Counted from the stretch's first letter, positions 45,102 through 54,834 are shown. The stretch: 64,000 bases of DNA from Paenibacillus radicis (ex Xue et al. 2023) (GCF_024722015.1 NZ_JANQBD010000001.1:186001-250000), one strand, 5' to 3'. Notes: generated by a model from the sequence alone, not told the origin. Program-made: numbers and translations.

Positions 45102-46106
45102 CTACCTCTCTTCCTCCCGCTGAATTCCCGATTCCTTGGCGTAGATGTGGGTAATGATCTGCTCCATTGGCGGATCTTCAATGGTCACATCGACAACGCG
45201 GTAATGGCCTACGATATGCGCCAGCACCTGCTCGATACTAGCCTCCGTCGTTTCGACGGAGAGCTTCATCATGCTTCCGTCCTGCTGGAGCACTTCTACG
45301 CCAGGAAAGCTGAACGCGGCTCCAGGCTGCTGCAGCTGCAAGTGAATGGTCTTAGCGGTAAGCAAATCCCGCTTCATCCGCTCCACATCATCATCCAGGA
45401 TGACCTGGCCATGATTGATTACAACGGCACGCTTGCACAACTGCTCAATGTCACCCGCATCATGGGAGGTCAAGAAAACCGTGGTCCCCTCCTCACGGTT
45501 CATCTCCAAAATCAGCTCGCGGATTTTGTGCTTGACGATAACATCGAGCCCGATGGTCGGCTCGTCGAGGAATACAATCTTCGGCCGGTGAAGCATGGCG
45601 GCCGCTATCTCGCACCGCATCCGTTCTCCAAGCGACAGCTTGCGGACCGGTGTGTGCAAATACGGCTCCAGCTCGAAGCGCTGGACCAAATCATCGCGGC
45701 GGCTGAAATAATCCGCCCGCTTCAGTTCATAAATCCGACTCATCAGCTCGAACGAGTCGATTGGCGGCAGATGGTACCACAGCTGCGACTTTTGCCCGAA
45801 TACAGAGCCGATATGATACGCTAGGCGGCTTCGCTCCGTCCATGGGCACAGGCCTAGTACCTGCGCGCTGCCACCGGATGGATGCAAAATACCTGTCAGC
45901 ATTTTGATCGTTGTCGACTTGCCGGCTCCATTCGGTCCGAGAAACGCAAGAGTTTCTCCTTGCTCAACGCTAAGATCAATGCGGTGAACCGCCGCTTTCT
46001 CGGTATAACAGGGTCTAAACAGCGATTGCATACTGCCTATCAGTCCGCTTGCCTTCTGCTTTACCGCGAATGATTTGCTCAATCCTTCTACACGTATGGC
46101 ATTCAT
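45102..46106 (-). CDS. ABC transporter ATPase, NatA-like
   Basis: A 334-residue ATPase. ATG 46106 follows AAAGGGG. Walker A LGPNGAGKST, Q-loop region FGQKSQLW, signature LSLGERMRCEI, Walker B IVFLDEPTIGLD and H-loop VFLTSHDAGD. The C-terminal 90 residues form the extra domain found in this transporter group. It is preceded by a structured leader with an intrinsic terminator (46136-46275), so transcription is probably ligand-controlled. Confidence 0.92.
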   Translation of the reverse strand: MNAIRVEGLSKSFAVKQKASGLIGSMQSLFRPCYTEKAAVHRIDLSVEQGETLAFLGPNGAGKSTTIKMLTGILHPSGGSAQVLGLCPWTERSRLAYHIGSVFGQKSQLWYHLPPIDSFELMSRIYELKRADYFSRRDDLVQRFELEPYLHTPVRKLSLGERMRCEIAAAMLHRPKIVFLDEPTIGLDVIVKHKIRELILEMNREEGTTVFLTSHDAGDIEQLCKRAVVINHGQVILDDDVERMKRDLLTAKTIHLQLQQPGAAFSFPGVEVLQQDGSMMKLSVETTEASIEQVLAHIVGHYRVVDVTIEDPPMEQIITHIYAKESGIQREEER

Positions 46107-46135
46107 AGTATTTAACCCCTTTCCCATGGTAAAGC

Positions 46136-46190
46136 AAAAAAGACCTCGAGCAAGTTCGCCTTGAAAGGCGGAACTTGCTCGAGGTCTTTT
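46136..46190 (-). terminator. Leader terminator before the ABC-2 operon
   Basis: AGACCTCGAGCAAGTTC on one side pairs with GAACTTGCTCGAGGTCT on the other, a stem of about 17 bp, plus inner CGCC/GGCG. On the minus strand it is followed by T6. It lies 30 nt before the ATPase ATG and would block the operon unless prevented. Confidence 0.9.
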
Positions 46191-46275
46191 ATCCCTACGG
46201 TGTAACGCGACACGACGGTTCGCGTTCGGCTTCGCTTGGTTCGAACCGGCTTAACAGCACCGTCGGATCCCTAGA
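46186..46275 (-). promoter_or_regulatory. Candidate riboswitch aptamer resembling the ykkC superclass
   Basis: Read on the minus strand: CTAGGGATCCG (46264-46274), then GGTTCGAAC, a hairpin AACGCGA...TCGCGTT, then ACACCGTAGGGATAAAAG, which runs into the terminator stem. The order and core words resemble ykkC-type RNAs (CTAGGGTTCCG ... GGTCCGAGAG ... ACACGG..GGGATAAAAG). ACGGTG and CACCGT can also pair across the element. Similarity is partial: CCGAGAG and the CCCGGGAGA end are not preserved. It could be a variant class or an unrelated leader. Confidence 0.5.
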
Positions 46276-46372
46276 AGCCCTCCCACTTAATTGTTATATA
46301 CTATCACGCCATGTTAACTATTACAAGAAAAAAATGGTAATTATTCAAAGGAATTTCACGGGCTAACCAGCG

Positions 46373-46837
46373 TCACATCGCAATGCCGCAGCTTCCGCAA
46401 AATTTCGCATCAGGCTCGTTCGTTGTACGACAAACACGACAAATCGTGTGCACAACCGTTTCTGCCTGCTCAGCCTGTTCTCGCAGCTCTTCAAACTGGT
46501 GGCCGCAAACCGAACAAAACTTCACTTCTCTGGCGACAACTTTGCCGCACTGGCATACCTTCTCATGCTTGGCTTCCTTGATCTTCAATTCAATATGCTG
46601 AATATCCTGCCGCAGCACTTGAATTTGCTGACAGTAAGCTGCAACATCTGGCTGCGATTTTTTCCAATCCCCCGCCGCATGAGCATTATAAACGGATTCG
46701 CCAATCAGAGTAAAAATTTTCTCCAGTTCCTTTTCCTTGGAAGAAATTTGTGTACGCAGCCTTGTAATTTCCATTGTTTGCTGAGCTTTTTTCGCAGCAT
46801 CGGATGCGCCTTGCTTCATTTTTTCAAAAAATGACAT
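46373..46837 (-). CDS. Coiled-coil zinc-ribbon protein
   Basis: A 154-residue protein. Residues 1-85 are helical and charged. Two zinc-binding pairs follow: CQCGK with CSVCGH, and CRVCRTTNEPDAKFCGSCG at the C-terminus. There is no membrane segment. GGGGGG lies before the ATG. Function unknown; similar proteins occur widely as stand-alone zinc-ribbon proteins. No operon partner other than possibly the small membrane protein upstream at 46925-47023. Confidence 0.8.
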   Translation of the reverse strand: MSFFEKMKQGASDAAKKAQQTMEITRLRTQISSKEKELEKIFTLIGESVYNAHAAGDWKKSQPDVAAYCQQIQVLRQDIQHIELKIKEAKHEKVCQCGKVVAREVKFCSVCGHQFEELREQAEQAETVVHTICRVCRTTNEPDAKFCGSCGIAM

Positions 46838-46924
46838 TGGTTTGCCCCCCTTTGAACTGATCTGGATCGTTCCTGTTACTACATAGTTATGAGCTTGGGG
46901 GCGTCGACATTCCGTAATGAGACA

Positions 46925-47023
46925 TTAACTGAACAATTTACGCAAAATCGATAGCAGCATGATACCTGTTACAACTACACATACAATGACGAGCTTTTTT
47001 TCCTGACTGTTCAAACGGCTCAT
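46925..47023 (-). CDS. Small single-helix membrane protein, 32 aa
   Basis: ATG 47023 to TAA 46925. A polar start (MSRLNSQEKK) is followed by one hydrophobic helix (LVIVCVVVTGIMLLSIL) and a basic end. AAGGGG lies 11 nt upstream. The pattern of a charged head and one helix supports a genuine small membrane protein. No family recognised. It is 87 bp upstream of the zinc-ribbon gene on the same strand. Confidence 0.55.
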   Translation of the reverse strand: MSRLNSQEKKLVIVCVVVTGIMLLSILRKLFS

Positions 47024-47160
47024 GAGACCAACAACCCCTTAAGCAGAATTGCTTACCTCTTAAGTATACGTTATTTGACGCTTTTCTACATAATCGTGCC
47101 AGTCTTGGCAATTGTCATGTTTGTGAACTTGTCTTAAGCCTGACCTATTCCAGAAAAATA

Positions 47161-47979
47161 CTAGAGTGCCAGATGACGCGACGCTGCCAACCGCTCAAGC
47201 ACGACGGCCACGCCATCCTTGTCATTCGTCTCCGTAATATGTGTGGCTATGCTCTTCAGTTCAGCAATAGCATTCCCCATAGCGACAGGGTGCCCGCAAA
47301 GCTTAAATACTTCCAGGTCGTTGTAATCATCGCCAAAAACCATCACCTGCTCCGGGTGAACGCCTCTGCGTCTCAATACATGCTCTAAAGCAGCGGCTTT
47401 GGATACGGCAGCACTCATAATCTGGATGAGCTTGTTCCCGTCCGTTGAGATAAGCTTCACACGATTGGCAAACCTCCGCTCAAGCTCCGCATAAATGTTA
47501 TTTTCATTAGTTAACAGCAGCTTGGCAGGATGAAGCTGACTAATTTCCTCCCTGGTTAAAACAATGGGCACAGGGCCACCATCAGGAAATCCCAAAATGA
47601 CTTTCTGTTCCTCGCTTAAGCTGCGGTTGCTGAACATCGAATCCTGTGCTTCAAAGCTTACCATGAGCTCAGGGCTTGTATCCATTATCGCCTCATAAAT
47701 CTCTGAAACCACAGCTTGATCGATCAACACATGATCCTCCATACTGTGAACCGAGTCAACGGTATGCGCACCATTATAGTAAATGATGCAGCCCAATTCC
47801 AGCAGCACGTCAGGCAGCAGCATACGTACGGATCTTGCCGGACGTGCAGTAGCTATAATCACATGAATACCGCGATCATGACAGTCCAATACAGCGCGAA
47901 GGCTCCGATCCGTAATATGACGGCTGCTGTCCAAAAGTGTTCCATCCAAATCCAAAACAATTGCTTGAATAGTGTTCAT
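47161..47979 (-). CDS. Cof-type HAD hydrolase
   Basis: A 272-residue phosphatase of HAD subclass IIB. Motif I AIVLDLDGTLLDS with the nucleophile Asp, motif II IIATARP, Lys in KLIQIMSAAVSKAAAL and motif IV VMVFGDDYNDLEVFK. ATG 47979 follows GGGAGC. The family acts on sugar phosphates, FMN or PLP; no neighbour narrows this. Confidence 0.9.
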   Translation of the reverse strand: MNTIQAIVLDLDGTLLDSSRHITDRSLRAVLDCHDRGIHVIIATARPARSVRMLLPDVLLELGCIIYYNGAHTVDSVHSMEDHVLIDQAVVSEIYEAIMDTSPELMVSFEAQDSMFSNRSLSEEQKVILGFPDGGPVPIVLTREEISQLHPAKLLLTNENNIYAELERRFANRVKLISTDGNKLIQIMSAAVSKAAALEHVLRRRGVHPEQVMVFGDDYNDLEVFKLCGHPVAMGNAIAELKSIATHITETNDKDGVAVVLERLAASRHLAL

Positions 47980-48090
47980 AGCAGCTCCCATTGGAAAATT
48001 TTTACCATAGTATCACAGATGACTTGCTTCTGTAAACGGTATGATAATATTTGGCACAACGGGATTGAACGAACGGCTGTATCTGATGTT

Positions 48091-48582
48091 CTATATCACA
48101 TAATCCAATACTTCCTCATAAGTACGAAACGCCTTAGTTCCTGCTAGTCTTGGGGAGTAAACATGAAACGACAGCATGCGCCCTTCTCCCAAGTTGCTCA
48201 TTTGATGAATTTGTCCCTTAGGGGCATACAGAAACTGATGCTGCTTCAATTGGCTTTCCCCGACTACCTGCGCGTAACCGAAGCCGTCAAGCCGATAAAT
48301 AATATTGGTCATCTGACCTTCCAAAATAAATGCGCACCCAACAGATGCACCATGATCGTGAATGAGGGTTTGACGCCCTTGGGGCAGATGGACCAGGATC
48401 ACCTCTACCTCTTCCGATTGGTATAACACTTTTCGGCCGTAGGGTAAATAGGAAGGCTCCTCAATGTAAGGGGCTACCTTCTCAGATGTGAGCTCCAAAC
48501 CAGTAATGATTGCTTTTAATTCATGCGGTGCTGGACTTTCAACGCTGCGAAACGCTTGCTCAATGGATTCAAGTAGTTCCAT
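48091..48582 (-). CDS. Cysteine dioxygenase type I family
   Basis: A 163-residue cupin. The metal ligands are seen in TLIHDHGASVGCAF (two His) and APKGQIHQM (third His). YLPYGRKVLY near residue 50 contains the Arg that in this family contacts the substrate carboxylate. The family oxidises cysteine or another thiol acid (for example 3-mercaptopropionate) to a sulfinate. A candidate attenuator lies upstream. Monocistronic. Confidence 0.85.
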   Translation of the reverse strand: MELLESIEQAFRSVESPAPHELKAIITGLELTSEKVAPYIEEPSYLPYGRKVLYQSEEVEVILVHLPQGRQTLIHDHGASVGCAFILEGQMTNIIYRLDGFGYAQVVGESQLKQHQFLYAPKGQIHQMSNLGEGRMLSFHVYSPRLAGTKAFRTYEEVLDYVI

Positions 48583-48620
48583 GGCTCCGATACCTCCGAA
48601 TTGTTTTTTATATTGACATT

Positions 48621-48652
48621 AAAAAGTCTGGAAAAGTCGCTTTTCTTGCGAC
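48621..48652 (-). terminator. Hairpin with T-run in the leader of the cysteine dioxygenase gene
   Basis: GTCGC (48636-48640) pairs with GCGAC (48648-48652) around a TTTTCTT loop; on the minus strand it is followed by TTTTCCAGACTTTTT. It lies 40-70 nt before the ATG with no minus-strand gene close upstream, so it would act as an attenuator or promoter-proximal terminator. AAAAGTCG (48632-48639) can instead pair with CGACTTTT (48709-48716), excluding the hairpin. Confidence 0.45.
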
Positions 48653-48719
48653 GACCTCTATATAAAATAGGTTTTAGTCCGATGTTATAAGCATTAGACG
48701 ACTTTTGTATAAGATTATC

Positions 48720-49260
48720 TTATATGTCATTTCGTTATTTGTATTCAAAATGCAGCCTACTGGTGTCTGTTATTCGAAAAATTGGCTCAACACCCGATAT
48801 CAGAGCTTGACGAAGTCATTCGATTTCGTCTCCGTGTCCAGCCTAGCCCTAGACAAAACTTAAAAACGGTAATAACAGCGCACACGACTTTATTCGAATT
48901 TATTGGATTCGGAGCCATTGCCTTCCCCCAAAAACCTGCATCTATACAGTCTTTAGGCCGGTATATCCAAAGTCTTATTGAATTCATGCAAATGTGCATT
49001 TATTTTTTCATTTTTAGCTGAACCGGAGCGTTTCCCATGAAAATTGATGTACTTTTGCAGGTTTGTTCTCTCTACAGCAATTCCGGCAGGAAAATAACTG
49101 CGTGTTTGCAGGATTTTGTGAGGACTAGTGGTCGGAGGAGGGTCAAGTACTGATTTTGAGGTTGAGCCGAAAAATTTAGGTAGAAATCAGTGTGGAAAAA
49201 TAGAATGCAGACGAATTCTCGGACTTCTTGTAAGGAATAGCCGCTGAGGCCACATTTTTG
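48720..49260. repeat. Gene-free stretch with regularly spaced TGCA dyads
   Basis: Four 12-bp near-palindromes of the type TGCN6GCA occur at 48937-48948 (TGCATCTATACA), 48987-48998 (TGCAAATGTGCA), 49048-49059 (TGTACTTTTGCA) and 49099-49110 (TGCGTGTTTGCA), with start-to-start spacing 50, 61 and 51 bp. The interval carries no convincing gene: a 79-codon frame (48782-49021) has no ribosome site. It resembles, from memory, repetitive intergenic sequences common in Paenibacillus genomes. Confidence 0.55.
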
Positions 49261-49318
49261 TTACAATGAGTTTTGTGAATGCTTGCCATTAAGAGGGGTT
49301 ATTAGAGGAGGACAAAAA

Positions 49319-50113
49319 ATGCTCGGATTTTTACTCGATTTGGATGGGACTTTGTACCATGGGGACAAGCCCATTCCGTATGCGGCAGAGTTTATTGGTT
49401 GGCTGCGGGAACAAGGCTATCCGTACTTATATGTAACAAACAATTCATCGCGAACACCGGAGCAGGTAACCGAGCATTTAAGAAAGGTCGGTATTGAGGC
49501 TGAGCCAAGCGAAGTGCTTACTTCCTCTCAGGCAGCGGCCCTATATATTCAGGAAGGACAAACGGGGAAGCGTGTATACGCTGTAGGTGAGAATGGATTA
49601 AGACAAGCGCTGCATGATGCGGGATTCACTGTAATCTCCGATGAAGATTTGGAAACGCCCGATTATGTTGTGCAGGGGATCGACCGGGATTTCAGCTATA
49701 CGAAGCTGGCAACGGCTGTTCGGCATATTCGCAATGGAGCCCTGTCCGTGCTTACTAATCCGGATCATTTGCTGCCGTGGAATAACGAGCTGCAGCCGGG
49801 AGCCGGCTCCATTGGAGCCGCTATCGAGCGATCGAGCCAGACGAAGCCGGTAGTGATCGGCAAGCCTTCGCCGATCATTATGAAGTATGCGATCGCCAAG
49901 CTGGGGCTGCCCCTGGAGCAGATCTGGGTGGTCGGCGATAACCTGCTGACCGATATTCAAGGCGGCCTCGCCGCAGGCTGCCGCACAGCTCTTGTGCTTT
50001 CCGGCCTCGTGAGCCGGGACACGCTGCAGGAGCAGCAGCAGCTGACCGGCGTCCGGCCGGAGCTTGTGTGCGGCCAGCTGATGGAGCTGGCCGGGATGCT
50101 CTCGAAGCCTTGA
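49319..50113 (+). CDS. NagD-like HAD hydrolase (TIGR01457 type)
   Basis: A 264-residue HAD phosphatase of subclass IIA. Motif I FLLDLDGTLYHGDKPI, motif II YLYVTNNSSRTPE, Lys in VIGKPSPIIM and motif IV WVVGDNLLTDIQGG. ATG 49319 is 7-8 nt after GAGGAGG. Family members dephosphorylate p-nitrophenyl phosphate, nucleotide or sugar phosphates. GC content rises at the 3' end (49900-50110). The next gene follows after 58 bp and is likely cotranscribed. Confidence 0.9.
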   Translation: MLGFLLDLDGTLYHGDKPIPYAAEFIGWLREQGYPYLYVTNNSSRTPEQVTEHLRKVGIEAEPSEVLTSSQAAALYIQEGQTGKRVYAVGENGLRQALHDAGFTVISDEDLETPDYVVQGIDRDFSYTKLATAVRHIRNGALSVLTNPDHLLPWNNELQPGAGSIGAAIERSSQTKPVVIGKPSPIIMKYAIAKLGLPLEQIWVVGDNLLTDIQGGLAAGCRTALVLSGLVSRDTLQEQQQLTGVRPELVCGQLMELAGMLSKP

Positions 50114-50171
50114 GCCGGACATGAAATCCCGGCTCCACTATGTTCAAGTATATTCAAAGGAGATGACATCA

Positions 50172-50543
50172 TTGAATACTTTATTTCTGCTCGGAGGCTT
50201 GAATATGCTGCTCTCCGTCGCATTAGGCGCTTTCGGGGCACATGCTTTGAAAAATCGACTGACGCCGGATATGCTCAAGGTGTACCAGACAGGCATCCAA
50301 TATCACATGGCTCATGCGCTTGGACTTATATTGATTGGCGTCGTGTCCGGTCTGCCCTCTGTGAACGGACCTTTAATGATTACCGCCGGTTGGCTGATTG
50401 TTGCAGGCATCATCCTGTTCTCAGGCAGCCTCTATGCGCTCAGTCTGTCCGGCATCAAAAAGCTCGGCGCCATCACCCCAATCGGAGGCTTGGCTTTTCT
50501 CGCCGGTTGGTTAGTATTTATAATCGCAGAGTTTGGAGGCTAA
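50172..50543 (+). CDS. DUF423 membrane protein (YwdK-like)
   Basis: A 123-residue protein with four hydrophobic helices. TTG 50172 is used since AAAGGAG (50158-50162) lies about 9-10 nt upstream; the ATG at 50163 overlaps the ribosome site. Family features: LGAFGAHALKNRL near the N-terminus, QYHMAHALGLILIG and GSLYALSLSG with LGAITPIGGLAFLAGW. Function unknown. Confidence 0.9.
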   Translation: MNTLFLLGGLNMLLSVALGAFGAHALKNRLTPDMLKVYQTGIQYHMAHALGLILIGVVSGLPSVNGPLMITAGWLIVAGIILFSGSLYALSLSGIKKLGAITPIGGLAFLAGWLVFIIAEFGG

Positions 50544-50578
50544 GGCATCCAGTAAGCACCAACTATTCTGTATGCAGC

Positions 50579-50633
50579 AAAAGAAGCTGACCTGATGTAC
50601 TTTCGTAACCTCAGGTCCAGCTTCTTTGTTTTT
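50579..50633. terminator. Bidirectional terminator DUF423 / padR
   Basis: AAGAAGCTG (50581-50589) pairs with CAGCTTCTT (50618-50626), with inner CCTGA/TCAGG; T-runs flank both sides. Confidence 0.9.
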
Positions 50634-50644
50634 AGCATTGAACA

Positions 50645-51205
50645 TTATAAATCCAAAGGAACTCCTCTTTCTTTCAAGAGTCCCGCTTCCGCATCCTTAA
50701 CAAGCCGTTCCAGCCAACGGAGATGAGTTTCAGCGTGCTCATATGCCCCCCACATCATATGCAGTACACCTCGTGGTACGATAGGCACATGCTCCTCATA
50801 TAAATCCTTCATCTGCTGAACCTTGAGCTTCTGCTCCTCCAGCTTCTTGCGTAAAATCCGGCAAATATCATCCTGATTCCCATAAAGGGAGAAAATGAGA
50901 GCCGGTCCCATTGGATGAAACAGCTGCGTTTGATTTTCGAATTGCTCCAGCAGCATCTTATGAAAGAGCTGTTCACCCTTCGGTGTTATACGGTATATAG
51001 TCCGGTCAGGGCGCGCACTGTCCTTTACCTTTTCAACGGTTTCAATAAACCCGTCTTTCTTCAAAGTATCAATGGCATAGTACAAAGAACCGTCCCGCAT
51101 TTTTACAAAATGGTGCATTTCCCGTTCTATCATCTTTTGCCGTATGACATAAGGATGGCTTTCGCTTTCCATTAAAAGTCCCAATATGACCAGCTTCATT
51201 GACAT
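50645..51205 (-). CDS. PadR-family transcriptional regulator
   Basis: A 186-residue regulator with an N-terminal winged helix (KLVILGLLMESESHPYVIRQKMIER...RDGSLYYAIDTLKKDGFIETVE) and a C-terminal helical dimerisation domain. GAGGAG precedes ATG 51205. It is 12 bp behind an MFS drug exporter in the same operon. PadR proteins usually repress the exporter next to them and release on binding drugs. A matching palindrome overlaps the operon promoter (52822-52849). Confidence 0.92.
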   Translation of the reverse strand: MSMKLVILGLLMESESHPYVIRQKMIEREMHHFVKMRDGSLYYAIDTLKKDGFIETVEKVKDSARPDRTIYRITPKGEQLFHKMLLEQFENQTQLFHPMGPALIFSLYGNQDDICRILRKKLEEQKLKVQQMKDLYEEHVPIVPRGVLHMMWGAYEHAETHLRWLERLVKDAEAGLLKERGVPLDL

Positions 51206-51217
51206 AGTCGTACTCCT

Positions 51218-52789
<1,572 letters not shown>

Positions 52790-52821
52790 TTACCTCATTT
52801 CGATTTGATATCACTCAAATT

Positions 52822-52849
52822 ATTATACTCAAATTTGAGTATGTTTCAA
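52822..52849 (-). promoter_or_regulatory. SigA promoter with an 18-bp palindromic PadR operator
   Basis: On the minus strand: -35 TTGAAA (52844-52849), 16-bp spacer, -10 TATAAT (52822-52827). The perfect palindrome ATACTCAAATTTGAGTAT (52825-52842) fills the spacer and overlaps the -10 box. A further half-site ACTCAAATT occurs at 52813-52821. This is where the PadR repressor encoded in the same operon is expected to bind and block RNA polymerase. Confidence 0.85.
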
Positions 52850-53038
52850 TCCTGTATGGATCATGATAAAATATTTTTTTAATATTAAGCCTCAAGGATT
52901 GGGTTTGCACCCTGGCGACAAGTGTCATATAATGGATTCATCTGAGAAAATGTATTTATATTGTTTGTAAAGTTGATAAATAATATCTATTTTGATGCTA
53001 TTTTTGAGCACTCATCCATATGGGGATAGGAGGGTTCT

Positions 53039-53941
53039 ATGAATCTAAACCAATTGGAAACATTGCTGACGATTTCCAAGACTATGAGTTTCCGTAAAGC
53101 TGGTGAATTGCTTAATTTAACCCAGCCCGCTGTCTCCGCCCAGATTAAAAGTCTGGAGGATGAATTTAAGACGGTTCTTATTGATCGAAATCAGCCTGTC
53201 ACGCTAACGGATAGCGGACGTGTATTTTTGGAGCATGCGGAGTTGGTACTGCAAACGGTTGAGGATCTGAAGCAGAGGCTGGCGGATTTGAATCAAATCC
53301 CACAAGGTCACATTCATCTAGGTACCACTACATCGATTGCGATTCAGATTTTGCCGCGTGTACTGTCTTATTTTCAAAACCAGTTTCCGCTGATCAAAAC
53401 AACAATCCATTCCATGACCTCCTCGCAAATTATGCAAAGTGTGGAAAACGGAACGATTGATATAGGTATTACCTACCTGTTTGAAAAGCATCCGTCTCTT
53501 GAAAGCTCTGTGCTGTATTATGATACATTTGAGCTGGTGGTGGCGCCTGAACACCCATTAAGCCGGTACGCCCATGTACCGATTGAGAAGCTTCATGATA
53601 TTCCATTGATCATGCTGTCGCCGGAAACGGCCGGACGCCGGTTCGTAGATCAAATCTTCAAACAGCTGTACATCTCGCCGCAGATTGTAATGGAGCTGTC
53701 GAGCAGCGAGGAAGTGAAGCGAATGGTAGAGCTGAATCTCGGAGCCGCTATTATTTCCAAGCTGTCCATTTCCAATGAGCTGCGAATGGGTACATTAAAG
53801 ATGATTAAGGTCAATGAGCTTGAGATCAGTCATCCCGTTGGAGTCGTCTACAAATCAGGCCGCTATTTAAGCTCGGCGTTGAATCAGTTTTTATTGGATT
53901 TAAAAGGCATGCAGGAAATACAATTTATTGGATCGGAGTGA
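53039..53941 (+). CDS. LysR-family transcriptional regulator
   Basis: A 300-residue regulator. N-terminal helix-turn-helix (MSFRKAGELLNLTQPAVSAQIKSLED) and a periplasmic-binding-type effector domain from about residue 90 (IHLGTTTSIAIQILPRVL). AGGAGG lies close before the ATG. Its stop codon overlaps the next reading frame, suggesting a two-gene unit with the PHP phosphatase. Most LysR genes are divergent from their targets; this one is not, so the target may be its own operon or elsewhere. Confidence 0.9.
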   Translation: MNLNQLETLLTISKTMSFRKAGELLNLTQPAVSAQIKSLEDEFKTVLIDRNQPVTLTDSGRVFLEHAELVLQTVEDLKQRLADLNQIPQGHIHLGTTTSIAIQILPRVLSYFQNQFPLIKTTIHSMTSSQIMQSVENGTIDIGITYLFEKHPSLESSVLYYDTFELVVAPEHPLSRYAHVPIEKLHDIPLIMLSPETAGRRFVDQIFKQLYISPQIVMELSSSEEVKRMVELNLGAAIISKLSISNELRMGTLKMIKVNELEISHPVGVVYKSGRYLSSALNQFLLDLKGMQEIQFIGSE

Positions 53942-53949
53942 CTATTGCT

Positions 53950-54756
53950 ATGAAATTCGATTTGCACACCCATCATGAACGCTGCGGTCATGCAGTTGGA
54001 ACGATACGTGATTATGTTGAAGCAGGAATCCGGCACGGCTTATCTGTGATTGGAATCTCCGACCATTCTCCCTATTTCGGAAGTGATGTAGAGCATGAGC
54101 AGCCGGGAATCGCTATGGCCAAAAGCGAATTTGCACGTTACATAGAGGAAGTTCTCAAGCTCAAGCAGGAATACAGCGGTAAAATTGATGTACTGCTTGG
54201 CGTGGAATCGGATTTTTTCCCAGAGCATGCAAGTCTGTACCACAGTATTTATGAGAAATATCCTTTCGACTATATTATTGGCTCCGTTCATTTGTCAGGC
54301 GGCGTAAGCATCTTTAATAGAAACCGATTCAAAAGCTTATCGGACAAGGAAAAGATTGAGCATAAAGAGCAGTATTACGCTCTGATCGAGCAGTCTGCGC
54401 GCAGCGGTATGTTCCAAATTCTCGGACACATCGATGCAATGCGAGCTTATTATTCGCCTTTTAGCGATATTCCGACCGATGCGGTCGACCGAACTTTGCA
54501 AATTATTGGCGAGCAGGATGTCGCCATTGAAATTAATACATCAGGCAAAACGAAGGATTGCGGCGGATGGTATCCAGTCGATGCTGTACTTGAGCGTGCT
54601 CTGCATTACGGCGTCAGAGTAACCTTCGGCTCCGATGCGCATAAACCTGAAAGAGTCGGTGACGATTGGGAGCTGGTAGCCAAGAGGCTGAAGGAAATCG
54701 GCTTCAAGGAATGGGTTTACTTCAAGCAAAAGCAGCGGCAAGTTGTGGCGCTATAA
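53950..54756 (+). CDS. Histidinol-phosphatase, PHP family
   Basis: A 268-residue metal-dependent phosphatase. The PHP motifs are present: DLHTHHERCGHAVGT, ISDHSPYF, LLGVESDFF, YIIGSVHLSG, ILGHIDAMRAY, IEINTSGK and FGSDAHKPERVGD. They match HisJ/HolPase of Bacillus. ATG 53950 has GGAG at 11 nt; GTG 53938 is an alternative that would overlap the LysR stop by 4 bp. It provides the phosphatase step of histidine synthesis if genuine, but the rest of the his operon is not near. Confidence 0.88.
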   Translation: MKFDLHTHHERCGHAVGTIRDYVEAGIRHGLSVIGISDHSPYFGSDVEHEQPGIAMAKSEFARYIEEVLKLKQEYSGKIDVLLGVESDFFPEHASLYHSIYEKYPFDYIIGSVHLSGGVSIFNRNRFKSLSDKEKIEHKEQYYALIEQSARSGMFQILGHIDAMRAYYSPFSDIPTDAVDRTLQIIGEQDVAIEINTSGKTKDCGGWYPVDAVLERALHYGVRVTFGSDAHKPERVGDDWELVAKRLKEIGFKEWVYFKQKQRQVVAL

Positions 54757-54834
54757 GCGAGCGGTTATGCTGCGTTAGCTTCGAATAGATACTGGAGTGC
54801 CCTTGACTCCCCAAACTCTAACTCTATACAAACT

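Noticed and set aside
46200..46290. Possible T-box or SAM riboswitch before the ABC operon
   Set aside because: The T-box AGGGTGG.ACCGCG core and the S-box core words are absent on the minus strand; the ykkC-like words fit better.
48782..49021. 79-codon plus-strand frame
   Set aside because: No ribosome site, spans the repeat-like dyads and ends in low-complexity sequence; it is not protein-like.
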